Shown piece after piece: positions 23,843 through 35,110 of a stretch of 64,000 nucleotides of DNA. The notes under the pieces were generated by a model that saw nothing but the letters and a program-made list of their open reading frames with translations, did not search any database and had not been told where the DNA came from. The stretch is from positions 17,376,001 through 17,440,000 of the forward strand of contig CM049413.1 of NCBI GenBank assembly GCA_026929865.2, read 5' to 3'. A program made the position numbers and the translations under genes. This stretch comes from Hyperoplus lanceolatus. Its lineage: Eukaryota; Chordata; Actinopteri; Uranoscopiformes; Ammodytidae. Each line of letters begins with the position of its first letter. The first letter of the stretch is position 1.

Positions 23843-24638
23843 GGTGGGAACTGACACATTTGGGATTTTATTTGTATTCATTGTTTAGCTTGAACTGACA
23901 TATTGCTGCTATTGAGGGAACACTGGAAGAGAACAGGAACCCAAGGTGTGTCTTCATGGTGTAGCACGGAGTGATTAATACATTTTGTGTATTATGTATC
24001 CAGCCACAAAGACGTGACATTTAGGAATTACTAATTGCTTTGCCTGAGTTCCCAGTCATATTTAGCTGTTAAATGACAGTCGTGTATCATGAGCTCTGCC
24101 AGCCAATTAAAATGCAATTACCACGTTCTTCATGCAAAACACTGTGTTGCCACTGATTTGCTGTTTATATTTTTTTATTTGGGGCACGTATCAATAGTGT
24201 AACCTACTAAGCACATAGTCTCATACTGTGCTAACTGTAATATGTTCATCGATAACATATTTTCACGGTTTTAAAAGGACAAACAGAATGAACAGTGTGA
24301 ATAGCCTTCATTGTAGCAGACACGTTTTATTCAAAATGCAGGTAACAAAGGGAGGGAGCAAGTTGTATATTCCAACCACCACTCTGAATCAATAATGTAT
24401 TTTCTGGCCAAAGGGGCTAGTTAATCAGTGAAATCATCTGAAGAACGTTTTGATACACAGCTGCGTAATCCCTCAGAGGTACTTCTGTTAAAGTGACAAG
24501 TCTAATGTGACACTTGAGCAGTCGAATATACATAGGCCGAATCAAGTGGATTTATTATATAGTCAGTGCCTTATTAGTATAGAATTTCTTGTTGGGTTTT
24601 TGTCCCTCAACCACGGCTCAAAACACAGAAACACGGAC
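23843..24638. other. Non-coding stretch, no gene seen
   Basis: Unique-looking AT-rich DNA. Confidence 0.55.
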
Positions 24639-25963
24639 CAGGGGCCTATTTCAGGTAGCTGGTTTTACATACTCTGGGTTTAATCCTGCGCTCTCAGAGC
24701 GCAGGGTTGACGAGAAACTCTGGGTTTTCGGTTTCAGAACAGTGGATCAGCGTTGGGTTAATCAACTCTGAGCATGTTCACTCTGGGTGGAGCGTGTGCA
24801 TAAAAGCCATCGTCAATGGATCGCTGAAAACATGATTCACCATGGAAACAGAAGAAACAAATGCTTGATCCTCCCACTTCTCCACTTCTCAAAAAAGAAA
24901 AAAAAAACTTCTCCGCTCCTCCCACTAGAGTAAGAAATATTAACTTATGAGCTTATGGAGAAGAATGAACGGGGATAGTCTCATAACTCTGATCTAATCA
25001 CTTCGGCAATTCAGAAAAAAACGGTGCAAACGTTTTTTGTCAAGAGCATCATTGCTTCCGTATGAGAAGCAAGTCTATTTTAAGAATTAAGTTACGCATA
25101 TCAGCAGCAACAAAATTATCAAGCTGCCGCTGCACAGCACTGCTGACAGTGTTTTATATTCGCTGTAGCCTATTATGTAGGCAAGCTATAATAGCCCTAC
25201 TGTGCAGTAAACAACTGTCGCTTCTTTTAAATGGGGAGTGAAAGATATTAACGTTTGACACATAAGGTGACAGTTTCCATTGTAGATCCTGATTGTTTTA
25301 TTACCAGATCCCTTGTCCTCTAGTGATCACAGTTTAAATTATTATATTATTTCTATATTCATATTGGGCTATTTAACGAGGCTTGTCTGTGACTTTGGGA
25401 TGACACAAGTGAACAGTAGCCTAAAGATCGCGTGCAGCCGCAGAATTACATTTCAACATGACATAAATAGCCTATGTTCAGTGGCACAGATGTTAAAAAA
25501 CTACTGATAATGATAAAAATAAATAACGAGATACATACAATACAATAGGTTTATTAATCTGAATGTAAAGCATGTTCACAATGTGTAAGGTGGCCGCATA
25601 TGAACGAACGAGGGCTGAGAACAAGGCTACTGATCAAATGATCGATCAAACGTAAAATCATCAGGAAATGATAAAAACATCCCGATGGAGATTTCTATGG
25701 AGTGATTTTGCTTTAAACTGTACAGGGTTGCGTTGTGACAGTGACTCTTTCTTCAGTCGGAGCTGCAGCGTAAAGTGAAAACAAACTCAGGGTAGGTCTA
25801 ACCACCTATCCAGCAGGTTAGACCCACGGCGTATGTTGCCGCAGTAACTGACTCTCGGTTGCGCTGAACCTGCTTCTTGAAACGGAAAACCGAGAGTTTC
25901 CACTAACTCAGAGCGAACAAACTCTGGGTTGCCTCAAAACCAGCTACCTGAAATAGGCCCCAG
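24639..25963. mobile_element. Non-autonomous Harbinger-like element, 1.3 kb
   Basis: Body 24642-25960 (1,319 bp) flanked by CAG at 24639-24641 and 25961-25963. The terminal repeats are perfectly complementary for 24 bases, starting GGGCCTATTTCAGGTAGCTG. Subterminal parts also mirror each other (AAACTCTGGGTTTTCGG on the left, AAACTCTCGGTTTTCCG in the reversed right end). A 3 bp duplication and GGGCC-type ends suggest PIF/Harbinger, by analogy. Open frames inside are under 65 codons and unrelated to a transposase. Confidence 0.8.
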
Positions 25964-26399
25964 GGGAACACAAACAGAGAATATCGCACTAAACACACAT
26001 TTATTGTTGAAAATACATTAAAGTGAGCTGACTAAATGAAACTCACCTTCTTTTGAGGCGACAAAAACCTTTTTAAAAATCAATCAGATAAGCTGATGTC
26101 ATAAATGCTTTGTCAAAGAGCTGAAAAAACAGGGCAGTTTATCTCGGCTCAAAAAAGCCGACGTTTTGGACATGGAAGGTCATTATAGGACAGCTGCAAT
26201 TTTGTATGGTGCAGCCATAAAAGTGATGTACCCGATCATAGGTATGATATACATAGCTTCTTTGAATCTGTGTAACGGAAAGATACAGAATATTTATGAT
26301 GCAAAGTACGAGGTGCTTCTACGAAATCCTGCATCATATTTGAATGGCAAACATTTTGTAACATTCAATGGCTGTGATTTGATGCAGTACAGTATTGTT
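25964..26399. other. Non-coding stretch
   Basis: A 78-codon plus-strand frame (26166-26402) has no recognisable motif. A good minus-strand donor-like site at about 26045 has no open exon before it. Confidence 0.5.
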
Positions 26400-27310
26400 T
26401 AGGTTAAAGTTGGGGTGGAGGATTTGCCTCCATCTGATTGGTCAAAGTGTACAGCTCATGTCAACTTTGACCAATCAGAAATCATATAGTGGAGAACGGG
26501 GTCATCTGAGCCACTTTTTACATGTGCTCCCCTCTAAGCGAGCTAAAATGATTTATCACTCAAATGTACACATTTCCCATTAATTCAGGATGTTTCCTAG
26601 AAATGGGCATTAGCAGATTTTTTTCAAGACAAAGGGCTGTGAAAATATGATTGTTTTAAAAAAAAGTTGTTATGTGGCTCACTTTACCCCAGCTGTGGGG
26701 TAAACTGATCCACTTACTTGTTCCACTCTGAAACTACCAACACATATTGTAACAGTAAGAATCCTGAAAGCTAGCCACACATTCCAGAACTAATGTCGGA
26801 CTAGTAAAAGAATGATGGGGTTTGGTCAATTATGCAAAGCACATTTTCTAAACACTTGAAAGTAACTCTGAACAAAATCAAATACAACATATTATAATTC
26901 AAAAATTTTTAATAAGATTCAAATGAAAGACAGAACCAGTTAGATTAGAACACAGTCTGGGGGTCAGAACACAGGACCCTTAGAGCCAGCTTGTGTCTGG
27001 GGGTCAAATCATAGGAAAATCAGAACCAGCGAGAACAGTCTGGGACACAGGAGAAGACCCAACTGGATTATAACATCAGCCTGTCATACTCTACAACTAG
27101 GCCTACTCTACATTCCAGCGCTGAAGGTTACAGGGAAAGATGAGAAGGTGCTCATTCCGTGTGGTTGCCCCAGGTTGTCTTCCTGGTGTATTTCATGATG
27201 CATGATGGCTTTTCTACAATGTGTATGACATTAAAATAAAACATATGTCATGTAATATTACATTAAAATATGTTTAAGACTAAAATTAACTTGGCTCACT
27301 TTCCCCCACC
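26400..27310. repeat. Hairpin-rich repeat region
   Basis: Two strong hairpins: arms TCTGATTGGTCAAAGT at 26433-26448 pairing with 26464-26479, and GTGGCTCACTTTACCCC at 26674-26690 pairing with 26697-26713 (15 of 17). TGGCTCACTTT-CCCC recurs at 27292-27307 and a related reversed block lies near 26495-26515. Looks like part of an old DNA element; ends not found. Confidence 0.5.
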
Positions 27311-27599
27311 ACCACAATTTGAGAAACTACCTCTCTTAGCATTTCAGGCTAATCTTCAGTTATCAGCATCACATGGTTTCATATGTTGGTAGTTCATCAA
27401 CACGTATGATAGAAGTGTTTCTATGTGAATACATTTGCATTGGCACAACAGTTGATTAATTTGACAGCAAGAAAATGTACTTACATGCAAAATACCTATT
27501 TTGGTGAAAAAAACATGCTTACCAAAGCACCATGAGGTCCTCTCTTTCAGGGCCATGGGGAAATGAGAGGGGCTTGAAAACATACAGTATATCTCAGAT

Positions 27600-27778
27600 G
27601 ACAAGATATTTTTTGGGCATTGTTATGCTTTATTGATAGTGCAGAGAGACAGAGGTGAAATGGGGCAGAGAGGGGAGCGACATGCAGAGAACGACCGCAG
27701 GCGGGAATCGAATCCGGGTCTGCTGCTGGGCCCGGCCCTGGGTGGGACGCCATACCAACTGAGCTAAGAGCGCCCCGT
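27600..27778 (-). mobile_element. tRNA-derived SINE, copy 2 (antisense)
   Basis: Read on the minus strand it starts GGGGCGCTCTTAGCTCAGTT, with a near-canonical box A (TAGCTCAGTTGG) and box B (GGATTCGATTCC), then the CTCTCTGCCCCATTTCA body and ACTATCAATAAAGC end shared with the SINE at 41526. The head is much more tRNA-like than in the other two copies. Confidence 0.8.
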
Positions 27779-29655
27779 ATACCCCAGCTTTAAGGAAGGA
27801 TAATGGTATTGGTTGAAAAGCAAACACTAATTGCAGGTCAGTGACAGGGTGTACTCTGGTTACCTGAATACCATTAAGCCATGCTACGCTGAACCCTGAC
27901 CTCCACACCCTTAATTTGTCACTGCACATGAATCATGACCGGCAGTATTCAGATATGAAATGAATTTGTGGGATAATATCAGGGATCAAAAGGTTAAAAC
28001 ATGTGAGAATCAAAGTGACTATATTTGGGCAACAACAAAGTCATGCTGGGTTGTTGTAGTTCATCCAGCCAAAGACATGCCAGCTACTGTGACACTGAGC
28101 TAATTGGGAGTCAATAGAGCATAGTGGTCATAATTGGACCAGTTCTTTCCAGTATCCAGCAAAAAAAAAACTGTTGTTCTGCCGAACTCCATCCTGTTAT
28201 ATCTTTAGATTCCTACAAAACAAGTGAAATGGGGTTAGTAGTGGTGTTTGTTTCTGTTTTTTTTTTACTGGCTGTATTATTTTAGTTTTTTTTTTGTATT
28301 GATTTTATAAATAGTTTCTTATCAAAAAAATCGCATGACAGTTTTTGTTTTGCCCCTTGCAATACAATGGCTGTCGGCAAGCAGAAATGTACAGTGCTGA
28401 GTGCAGGATATTTGTTTGTGTTAAAAGCCAAGTGTTTCTCTGATGCAGACAGAGGAAAGTAGTGGAAATAAATTATCCTTCTGCAGAAAAAGGTATTTTA
28501 ATAGCACTTAGCGGATCCGTTTTTCCTCCTGGAATTACACAGCAGTACATCATGTACACACACAGACACATTCACATGAATAAATGTTCCTACACAAATG
28601 CTAACTGTTGTGGATGTAAATAAAGCTACACAGCAGCACCATACAGACTTTGTAACAAGCGCCCAAAGTCCCATCCACATACTGTGTCTCATTTGGCTTT
28701 CCACCTTTACCAACTTACCCTTTCTCTAAAAGGGTAAAAAAATATTCCTCTTAAAAAAGCCTTGACACTCTGTTCAGGAGCAACAATATGGTGTGTGCTG
28801 CCAAATTAGGAACACAGAGTACATTCAAACACAGCAGAGCACGCTGAAAAGGGTGAGAGCACTGAGCCTTTTGAGGGCAAGGCTACTTACAAACAGCTGC
28901 TTTGATTGCTTACAATGAAGAATCCGCCTGCAGCGCTTTTCACACAGTGAGACCAATTCCTCTAAAGAGCACACCACGCGTTCAGCTATTAATGCTCACT
29001 GTCTTCTGTCAATAATACTGTATGTCCGCGGACCATATACCTCGCACACCAAATGCTGCTCTCGGCCCAAAGCAAAGCAACTAATGAGTGCATGGTGTAG
29101 ACTCTAGAGGGGGAGACTGCTCTCCACAGCACCGCTGTTTCTAAGCCTCACAATAGGCATGGAAGAACCTAAGCACAAACACGTAATATTGAATAGTTTC
29201 AGAATTGCGGGAACGTCATTTTGTAATATGACAGGATTCAGCATCTTTGGCAATGCAGGGCCTAATATGTTACATGTTCCATTTGACAATGCGCTACATA
29301 TTCCATTTTGCATGTCTTCAGGCCAACTTGCATCCATGTTGTACACACAAGGTGATTGGAGAATGGATATCCAGATTTGCAATTCCTTTTTATTGCTTTA
29401 ACATTCTGTTTAAAAAAAATCATTTTCAATATCCTTTTCAAAACTTTAAATGAACGGTAGCTAGTATTAAAGAGCCATTTCCCTGCCATCATGGTGGGTC
29501 CTTAGTTAGAAGCAAAACATTTTCAAATGCAGCTCCATGTCTCATCGTAGCACTCACTTGATGCAGTGGTGAAGGTGAAATAAAAATGAAAAACAGGTAG
29601 ACCGTTCCAGCTTGAACGTCTGGGAAAAGGGGTTTTAAGAATGGACGTGAGTCTT
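27779..29655. other. Non-coding stretch, no gene seen
   Basis: AT-rich with A and T homopolymers near 28160 and 28255-28295. Open frames at 28498-28713 and 29104-29490 on both strands have no motif. Confidence 0.55.
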
Positions 29656-30059
29656 GTATAGCGTCACCCTCCTAAAATAATGGCCTAAGTCATATTTTCA
29701 AGTTGTTCAGAAAACAGAAAAAACTGAATCATATATAGAGTATATGATATTTATGAATCATTTCAAACAAAAAGGTTATGACAATAGATGACTATTGATA
29801 TACAAATAAGGATGTCAGTCAATTGTGTAACATGAGAGGATAAAATGACTTAGGCCAATTTATGAACATGCCTTTGCGATTTACGCAATTTTGAACCTGA
29901 CTTGGGCCAAATTAATTCTGGGATAAGTCAGGCAAAACAGTGCATTTCTTTTTTTCCCCAACTACTGTAACATACCATGAGGAAGGGTATGCCACAAACA
30001 TTTGAATATGCTAGTGGAGCACACATAGACTCATGAGACAGAGGGAAGTTTGGCTGTGA

Positions 30060-32104
30060 ATGGCACCATTAATCCACTCTACCGACGCAAGACTACAGAC
30101 TCGGCAGCACCCCACAGCTCTCATGATAAACAACAGAGACTTCAATCATGTCTCCCTCTCCAAAACTCTGACCAGCTTCACACAGTATGTGAAATGTAAA
30201 ACCAGAGGAAATAAAATCCTGGACTTGCTTTATGCCAATGTGAGGGAGGCATACAGCTCCTCTCCCCTCCCACCCCTCGGCCAGTCTGACCACAACCTGA
30301 TACACCTTACACCTGTGTACAGCAAGCAGCCGGCTACCACCAGGACTGTGAAGGTGTGGTCTAGAGAGGCTGAGGAGGCCCTGCAGGACTGCTGCCAGAG
30401 AACAGACTGGGATCTGTTCCTGGAGGACCACGCAGAGGACATTGAGGGACTCTCCCATTGCATTACAGATTACATCAGGTTCTGTGAGGACAGCGTTGTA
30501 CCCATCAAGAAGGTCCGCTGTTTTCCTAACAACAAACCCTGGATCAATAAGAACATTAAAAACATACTCAACAGGAAGAAGAGGGCTTTCATGGCAGGAG
30601 ACAGAGAGGGGGTAAAATCAGTTCAGAAGAAACTGAGAAGGGAACTAAAGGCGGCCAAAACATGCTATAAGGAGAGGCTGGAGGGCAAGCTCGAAAGGAA
30701 CAGTGCCAAGGAGGTTGGGATGGGATGAAGAAGATCACGGGACACAAACTGCCAGGTCCAGCTGTGGCGGGCGTAAATGAACGTGCTAATGAGCTGAACC
30801 CATTTTTCAACAGGTTTGACTCAACCCCTGCCCCAGTGAGCTCAGCAGGTCAGTCCGTGCCCCCCTCCTCCACCTCCCCTCTCTCCCTCCCCTACTTCCC
30901 CTCCCTCTCCCCCTCCCTTTTCCCCTCCTCCCCCCTTGTTACCAGTCTTTTCATCACATCAAGCCAGGTGAGGCGGGAGCTATCAAAGCTCCAGAGGAAT
31001 AAGGCAATGGGTCCGGACATCAATCCCAAGGTGCTTAAAGCGTGTGCCGGACAGCTTGCTGGAGTGTTCCAACACCTCTTCAACCTTTTCCTGAGGCTGA
31101 AGAAGGTGCCCCAGTTGTGGAAGCCATCCTGCATTGTTCCGGTGCCTAAGATAGCTCGCCCCAGCTCTCCCAACAATTACTGGCCAGTGGTGCTGATCTC
31201 ACACATAATGAAGACCTTCGAAAGACTCACTTTAAGCCCCAGATGTGTGACTCCATGGACCCACTGCAGTTTGCGTACCAGGCCCAACTCAGTGTGGCCG
31301 GCGCCATCATTTACCTGCTGCACAGGGCTTACTCACACCTGGAGAAGCCGGGGAGCTCAGTGAGAGTCATGTTTTTCGACTTCTCCAGTGCGTTCAATAC
31401 CATCCAGCCTACCCTGCTTGAGAAGAAGCGCTCAGCAATGCAGGTACACCCCGACATGGTTGCTTGGATTGGTGGCTACCTTTCCAGCAGGCCACAGTAC
31501 GTGCGGCTGCAGAGCGGCCTGTCAGATGTTGTGATGAGCAACACTGGCGCACTCCAAGGAACAGTACTTTCACCCTTGCTCTTTACCATCTACACCTCTG
31601 ACTTCAGCTTCAACTCTGGAACTTGCCATCTCCAGAAATTCTCAGACGACTCCTCCATCGAGGGCTGCATCAGTGAGGACAGGGAGGATGAGTACAGAGG
31701 TGTGGTGGAGGACTTTGTCAGATGGGCAGAGGAGAACCACCTCCAACTCAACATCGGCAAGACCAAGGAGCTGGTGGTGGACTTCCGCCGGAAGAGGAAG
31801 CCCCCAACCCCTAGTACCATCCAGGGGGTTGAAATAGAGACGGTGGATTCGTATACATTCCTTGGAGTACACATCAACAATAAACTGCACTGGTCAGACA
31901 ACACAGAGGCCCTCTACCGGAAGAGTCAGAGCAGACTCTTCTTCCTCAGGAGGCTCAGGTCGTTTGACGTGTGTGGCAGGCTACCAAGGACATTTTATCT
32001 GTCTGTGTCCTTCCACTGCTGCTGGGCTGTTTTTGCAACAAACACATTTCTCCTACGGGGATTAATAAAGTTGTATCTTATCTTATCTTATCTTTTCTTA
32101 TCAA
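30060..32104 (+). pseudogene. Rex1/Babar LINE, 5'-truncated and broken
   Basis: Endonuclease and reverse transcriptase pieces lie in three frames: 30060-30728, 30725-31363 and 31243-32142. The first holds an endonuclease C-terminal block (QSDHNLIHL). The third holds FFDFSSAFNTIQP (31371-31410 area), FSDDSSIEG (31639-31665, the active-site box in the form typical of Rex1) and SQSRLFFLRRL (near 31930). The FSSAFNT and SRLFFLRRL blocks coincide with sites used for teleost Rex1 primers as I remember them. Breaks: a single-base loss near 30715, an indel near 31228, and an internal deletion near 32000 joining the ORF to 3' UTR. An AATAAA lies at 32064 and a TTATC-repeat tail at 32073-32103. Inactive. 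Confidence 0.85.
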
Positions 32105-32128
32105 TGCACACAATAAGGGTGCATTCAT

Positions 32129-32192
32129 TAATGGTTATTTAATGCTTAATAAGCATTAATTAATGGTTATTTAATGCTTTTTAAGCATTAAT
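32129..32192. repeat. Tandem pair of a 32 bp AT-rich unit
   Basis: Two head-to-tail copies of TAATGGTTATTTAATGCTT followed by TAAGCATTAAT, differing at two bases. Each unit is nearly self-complementary. Related GCATTAA and AAGCATGAACT blocks continue to about 32455, on the far side of family A copy 2. Confidence 0.8.
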
Positions 32193-32230
32193 CAATGCTA
32201 AGTTAATGTTTTATAAGCATGAACTTAGCA

Positions 32231-32413
32231 TTAAAGGTGGGTTAAGCGGGTCGTCTTTGTTAAAATTCCCTAGCCTAGGCTGTGTATTAACAAGATTTTT
32301 GTCAGTGCTCACACAGTATGGACCGGTAGCAGATTGGGAGGAGATATTCACTGATGTTGACAAAAAGCGATTTGTCAACAAACATTCTGAATAATCATTT
32401 ACCACACCTTTAA
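32231..32413. mobile_element. TTAA-flanked MITE, family A copy 2 (internally deleted)
   Basis: 175 bp between TTAA at 32231 and TTAA at 32410. The left end keeps AGGTGG, the right end CACACCT. The right arm GGAGATATTCACTGATGTTG and the CCTAGGCTGTGTATTAA block match copies at 2411 and 54027. Most of the left arm is missing, so the long palindrome is lost. Confidence 0.75.
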
Positions 32414-32612
32414 ATTAACTGATTAACTAAGATATTAAGCATGAACTAAGCATTACGTGAATAATCCTTGTAATTAAACATAAACTTACTGTTAATGCCG
32501 ATTAACCCCCTAACCCTGAACCTTATTGTAAATGTTTACCATATTTGGTTATAATTTCATATAAAATAATTTTTTTTACAAACCACCGCCATTTTGAAAC
32601 GCTTATAAAATT

Positions 32613-32642
32613 GCCTAAGTCACTCCGTCTAGTGACTTAGGC
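32613..32642. repeat. Perfect hairpin in element X
   Basis: Arms GCCTAAGTCACT (32613-32624) and AGTGACTTAGGC (32631-32642) with a 6-base loop. It is formed by two of the 11-mer copies facing each other. Confidence 0.9.
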
Positions 32643-32816
32643 TAAATAAAATGGCCTAATTCACACTCTTGACATAGGCCATTACACTAAAGGTGTGGGA
32701 TCACATGATCTGTTCAACTGAGGATGCTGAGAGTTTTACCAGAGGTGGCCAGCATCACAAGGAGCTGATTTAGGCAAGAAAATCATTTTGGCAAAAAAGT
32801 GACTTAGGCCATTATT

Positions 32817-33443
32817 TTAACCCATTGATGACGGCTGCTGCGCGATGCCACATTGGCTCTCCTGCCTGATGCTGCATCGCGCAGCATTATTACTTTATCT
32901 AATTTTCATGGCATTCCCAGCATAGAATGCACTGTCATTGGTTCAAATACACATGAGGTGGGTTTTGTTGATTTTTTTAAGACCACGTGACCACCTAAAA
33001 GTTGTGTGGTTTGCCGAAAATCATGTCAATCAAAAAAATAAAAAATAAAAAAATAAAACAAAATAATAAAAAAAATACGCCGGCTATGTCGGCGACAGAA
33101 CAGTTAGTGGCGTTTGGTGCGCAGAATCAAGGTCTACTATAGACTACTGACGAAAATCACACAACACATTGCATCTATTTATTAACAATATTTAATAATT
33201 TTCTAATTCATCTAATTTTGACGATTTTTAGAAATATTTCTTGGTTTGTAAGCGCTAAGGGAGCATGTTTAAATAAAACCTGTGAACCTTAACTTTTAAA
33301 TGTATTTTATGTCATGTTTCTATGTGCTACACAGGCTTAGATATTAAGGTTTTGGTAGACTTGACAATTCCTACTATTTTTTCAGAAAACCCTCAGGCAT
33401 TAAGGACATGTATCCTAGATTGCCATAGTCATCAATGGGTTAA
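32817..33443. mobile_element. piggyBac-like non-autonomous element, copy 2
   Basis: 619 bp (32821-33439) with TTAA on both sides. Ends CCCATTGATGAC and GTCATCAATGGG are exact inverted repeats. CCC ends at a TTAA target are typical of piggyBac, so that superfamily is inferred. A 13-bp perfect hairpin (TGCTGCGCGATGC at 32836-32848 with 32874-32886) sits near the left end. No ORF. It lies exactly within the right terminal repeat of element X. Confidence 0.85.
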
Positions 33444-33457
33444 GAGGGTGACGATAG

Positions 33458-35110
33458 TACACTCAACAAAAATATAAACGCAACACTTTTGTTTTTGCTC
33501 CCATTTTTCATGAGATGGACTTAAAGATCTAAAATTCATTCCAGATACACAATATTACCATTTCTCTCAAACATTGTTCACACATCTGTCTAAATGTGTG
33601 ATAGTGAGCACTTCTGCTTTGCTGAGATAATCCATTCCACCTCACAGGTGTGCCACATCAAGATGCTGATCTGACATCATGATTAGTGAACAGGTGTGCC
33701 TTAGACTGTCCACAATAAAAGGCCACCCTGAAATGTGCAGTTTTGTCTCACAGCAAAATGCCACAGATGCCACAAGCATTGAGGGAGCGTGCAATTGGCA
33801 TGCTGACAGCAGGAATGTCAACCAGATCTGTTGCTCGTGCATTGAATGTTCATTGCTCCACCATAAACCGTCTCCAAAGGCGTTTCAGAGAATATGGCAG
33901 TACACCAACCGGCCTCACAACCGCAGACCACGTGTAACCACACCAGCCCAGAACCTCCACATCCAGCAGGTTCACCTCCAAGATCGTCTGAGACCAGCTA
34001 CTGAGACAGCTGCTGAAACAATTGGTTTGCATAACCAAACAATTTCTGCACAAACTGTCAGAAACCGTCTCAGGGAAGCTCAACTGCATGCTCGTCGTCC
34101 TCATCGGGGTCTTGACCTGACTCCAGCTCGTCGCCGTAACAGACTTGAGTGGGCAAATGCTCACATTCGATGGCGTCTGGCACGTTGGAGAGGTGTTCTC
34201 TTCACGGATGAATCTCGGTTTACATTGTTCAGGGCAGATGGCAGACAGCGTGTGTGGCGTCGTGTGGGTGAGCGCTTTGCTGATGTCAATGTTGTGGATC
34301 GAGTGGCCCATGGTGGTGGTGGGGTTATGGTATGGGCAGGCATCTGTTATGGACGAAGAACACAGGTGCATTTTATTGATGGCATTTTGAATGCACAGAG
34401 ATACCGTGATGAGATCCTGAGGCCCATTGTTGTGCCATACATTCATGAACATCACCTCACGTTTCAGCAAGATAATGCACGGCCCCATGTTGCAAGGATC
34501 TGTACACAATTCTTGGAAGCTGAAAATGTCCCATTTCTTGCATGGCCAGCATACTCACCGGACATGTCACCCATTGAGCATGTTTGGGATGTGCTTGACC
34601 GGCGTATACGACAGAGTGCACCACTTCCCACTAATATCCAGCAACTTCGCACAGCCATTGAAGAGGAGTGGACCAACATTCCACAGGCCACAATTGACAA
34701 TCTGATAAACTCTATGCGAAGAAGATGTGTTGCACTGCATGAGGCAGTGCAACACATGGTGCAACAATGGTGGTCACACCAGATACTGACTGGTTCTGAG
34801 TCCCCAGACCCCCAATAAAGCAAAAAAATGCACATTTCAGAGTGGCCTTTTATTGTGGACAGTCTAAGGCACACCTGTGCACTAATCATGATGTCAGATC
34901 AGCATCTTGATGTGGCACACCTGTGAGGTGGGATGGATTATCTCAGCAAAGCAGAAGTGCTCACTATCACACATTTAGACAGATTTGTGAACAATGTTTG
35001 AGAGAAATGGTAATATTGTGTATCTGGAATGAATTTTAGATCTTTAAGTCCATCTCGTGAAAAATGGGAGCAAAAACAAAAGTGTTGCGTTTATATTTTT
35101 GTTGAGTGTA
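33458..35110 (+). mobile_element. Tc1-like DNA transposon with long terminal inverted repeats
   Basis: 1,649 bp body (33460-35108) flanked by TA on both sides, the Tc1/mariner target. Ends are CACTCAAC and GTTGAGTG. The inverted repeats extend about 283 bp (33460-33745 with 34826-35108) and differ at only a handful of positions by eye, which points to recent insertion. It carries one transposase gene with a single frameshift. It sits about 15 bp beyond the piggyBac-like element. Confidence 0.95.
33758..34818 (+). pseudogene. Tc1-like transposase, one frameshift
   Basis: Start chosen at ATG 33758 (MPQMPQALRE), the usual start of this teleost Tc1 group, just inside the left inverted repeat. 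The N-terminal helix-turn-helix part (about residues 5-49) is in one frame; after ACA at 33902-33904 the frame shifts, consistent with a one-base loss near 33905, and the rest continues open to TAA at 34816-34818. Catalytic residues are present: D in FTDESRF (34207-34209), D in QQDNARPH (34471-34473) and E in SPIEHVW (34576-34578), with exactly 34 residues between the last two (DD34E). Total length about 350 residues is normal for Tc1. As it stands the product would end early and could not catalyse transposition. Confidence 0.95.

Larger units (their letters stand above)
29662..33457. mobile_element. Old DNA element X, interrupted by later insertions
   Basis: Terminal repeats: left 29662-29692 begins CGTCACCCTCCTAAAATAAT. 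The right copy is split by a piggyBac-like insertion into 32800-32820 and 33444-33453. Joining the two pieces on paper gives 30 matches over 31 bases with the left repeat. Inside are a Rex1 LINE (30060-32104), a 32 bp tandem repeat, family A copy 2, and eight copies of an 11-mer TGACTTAGGCC in both orientations. Superfamily unknown; no transposase of its own is visible. Confidence 0.7.

Noticed and set aside
26041..26140. Minus-strand AAG/GTGAGT donor with an upstream TTTTTTCAG acceptor
   Set aside because: The segment between contains stops in all frames, so it cannot be an internal coding exon; a non-coding exon is possible but unsupported.
27600..27778. Could the tRNA-like head be a functional tRNA gene?
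   Set aside because: The pieces after box B do not form an acceptor stem, and the body and AATAAAGC end match the SINE copies, so SINE is the better reading.
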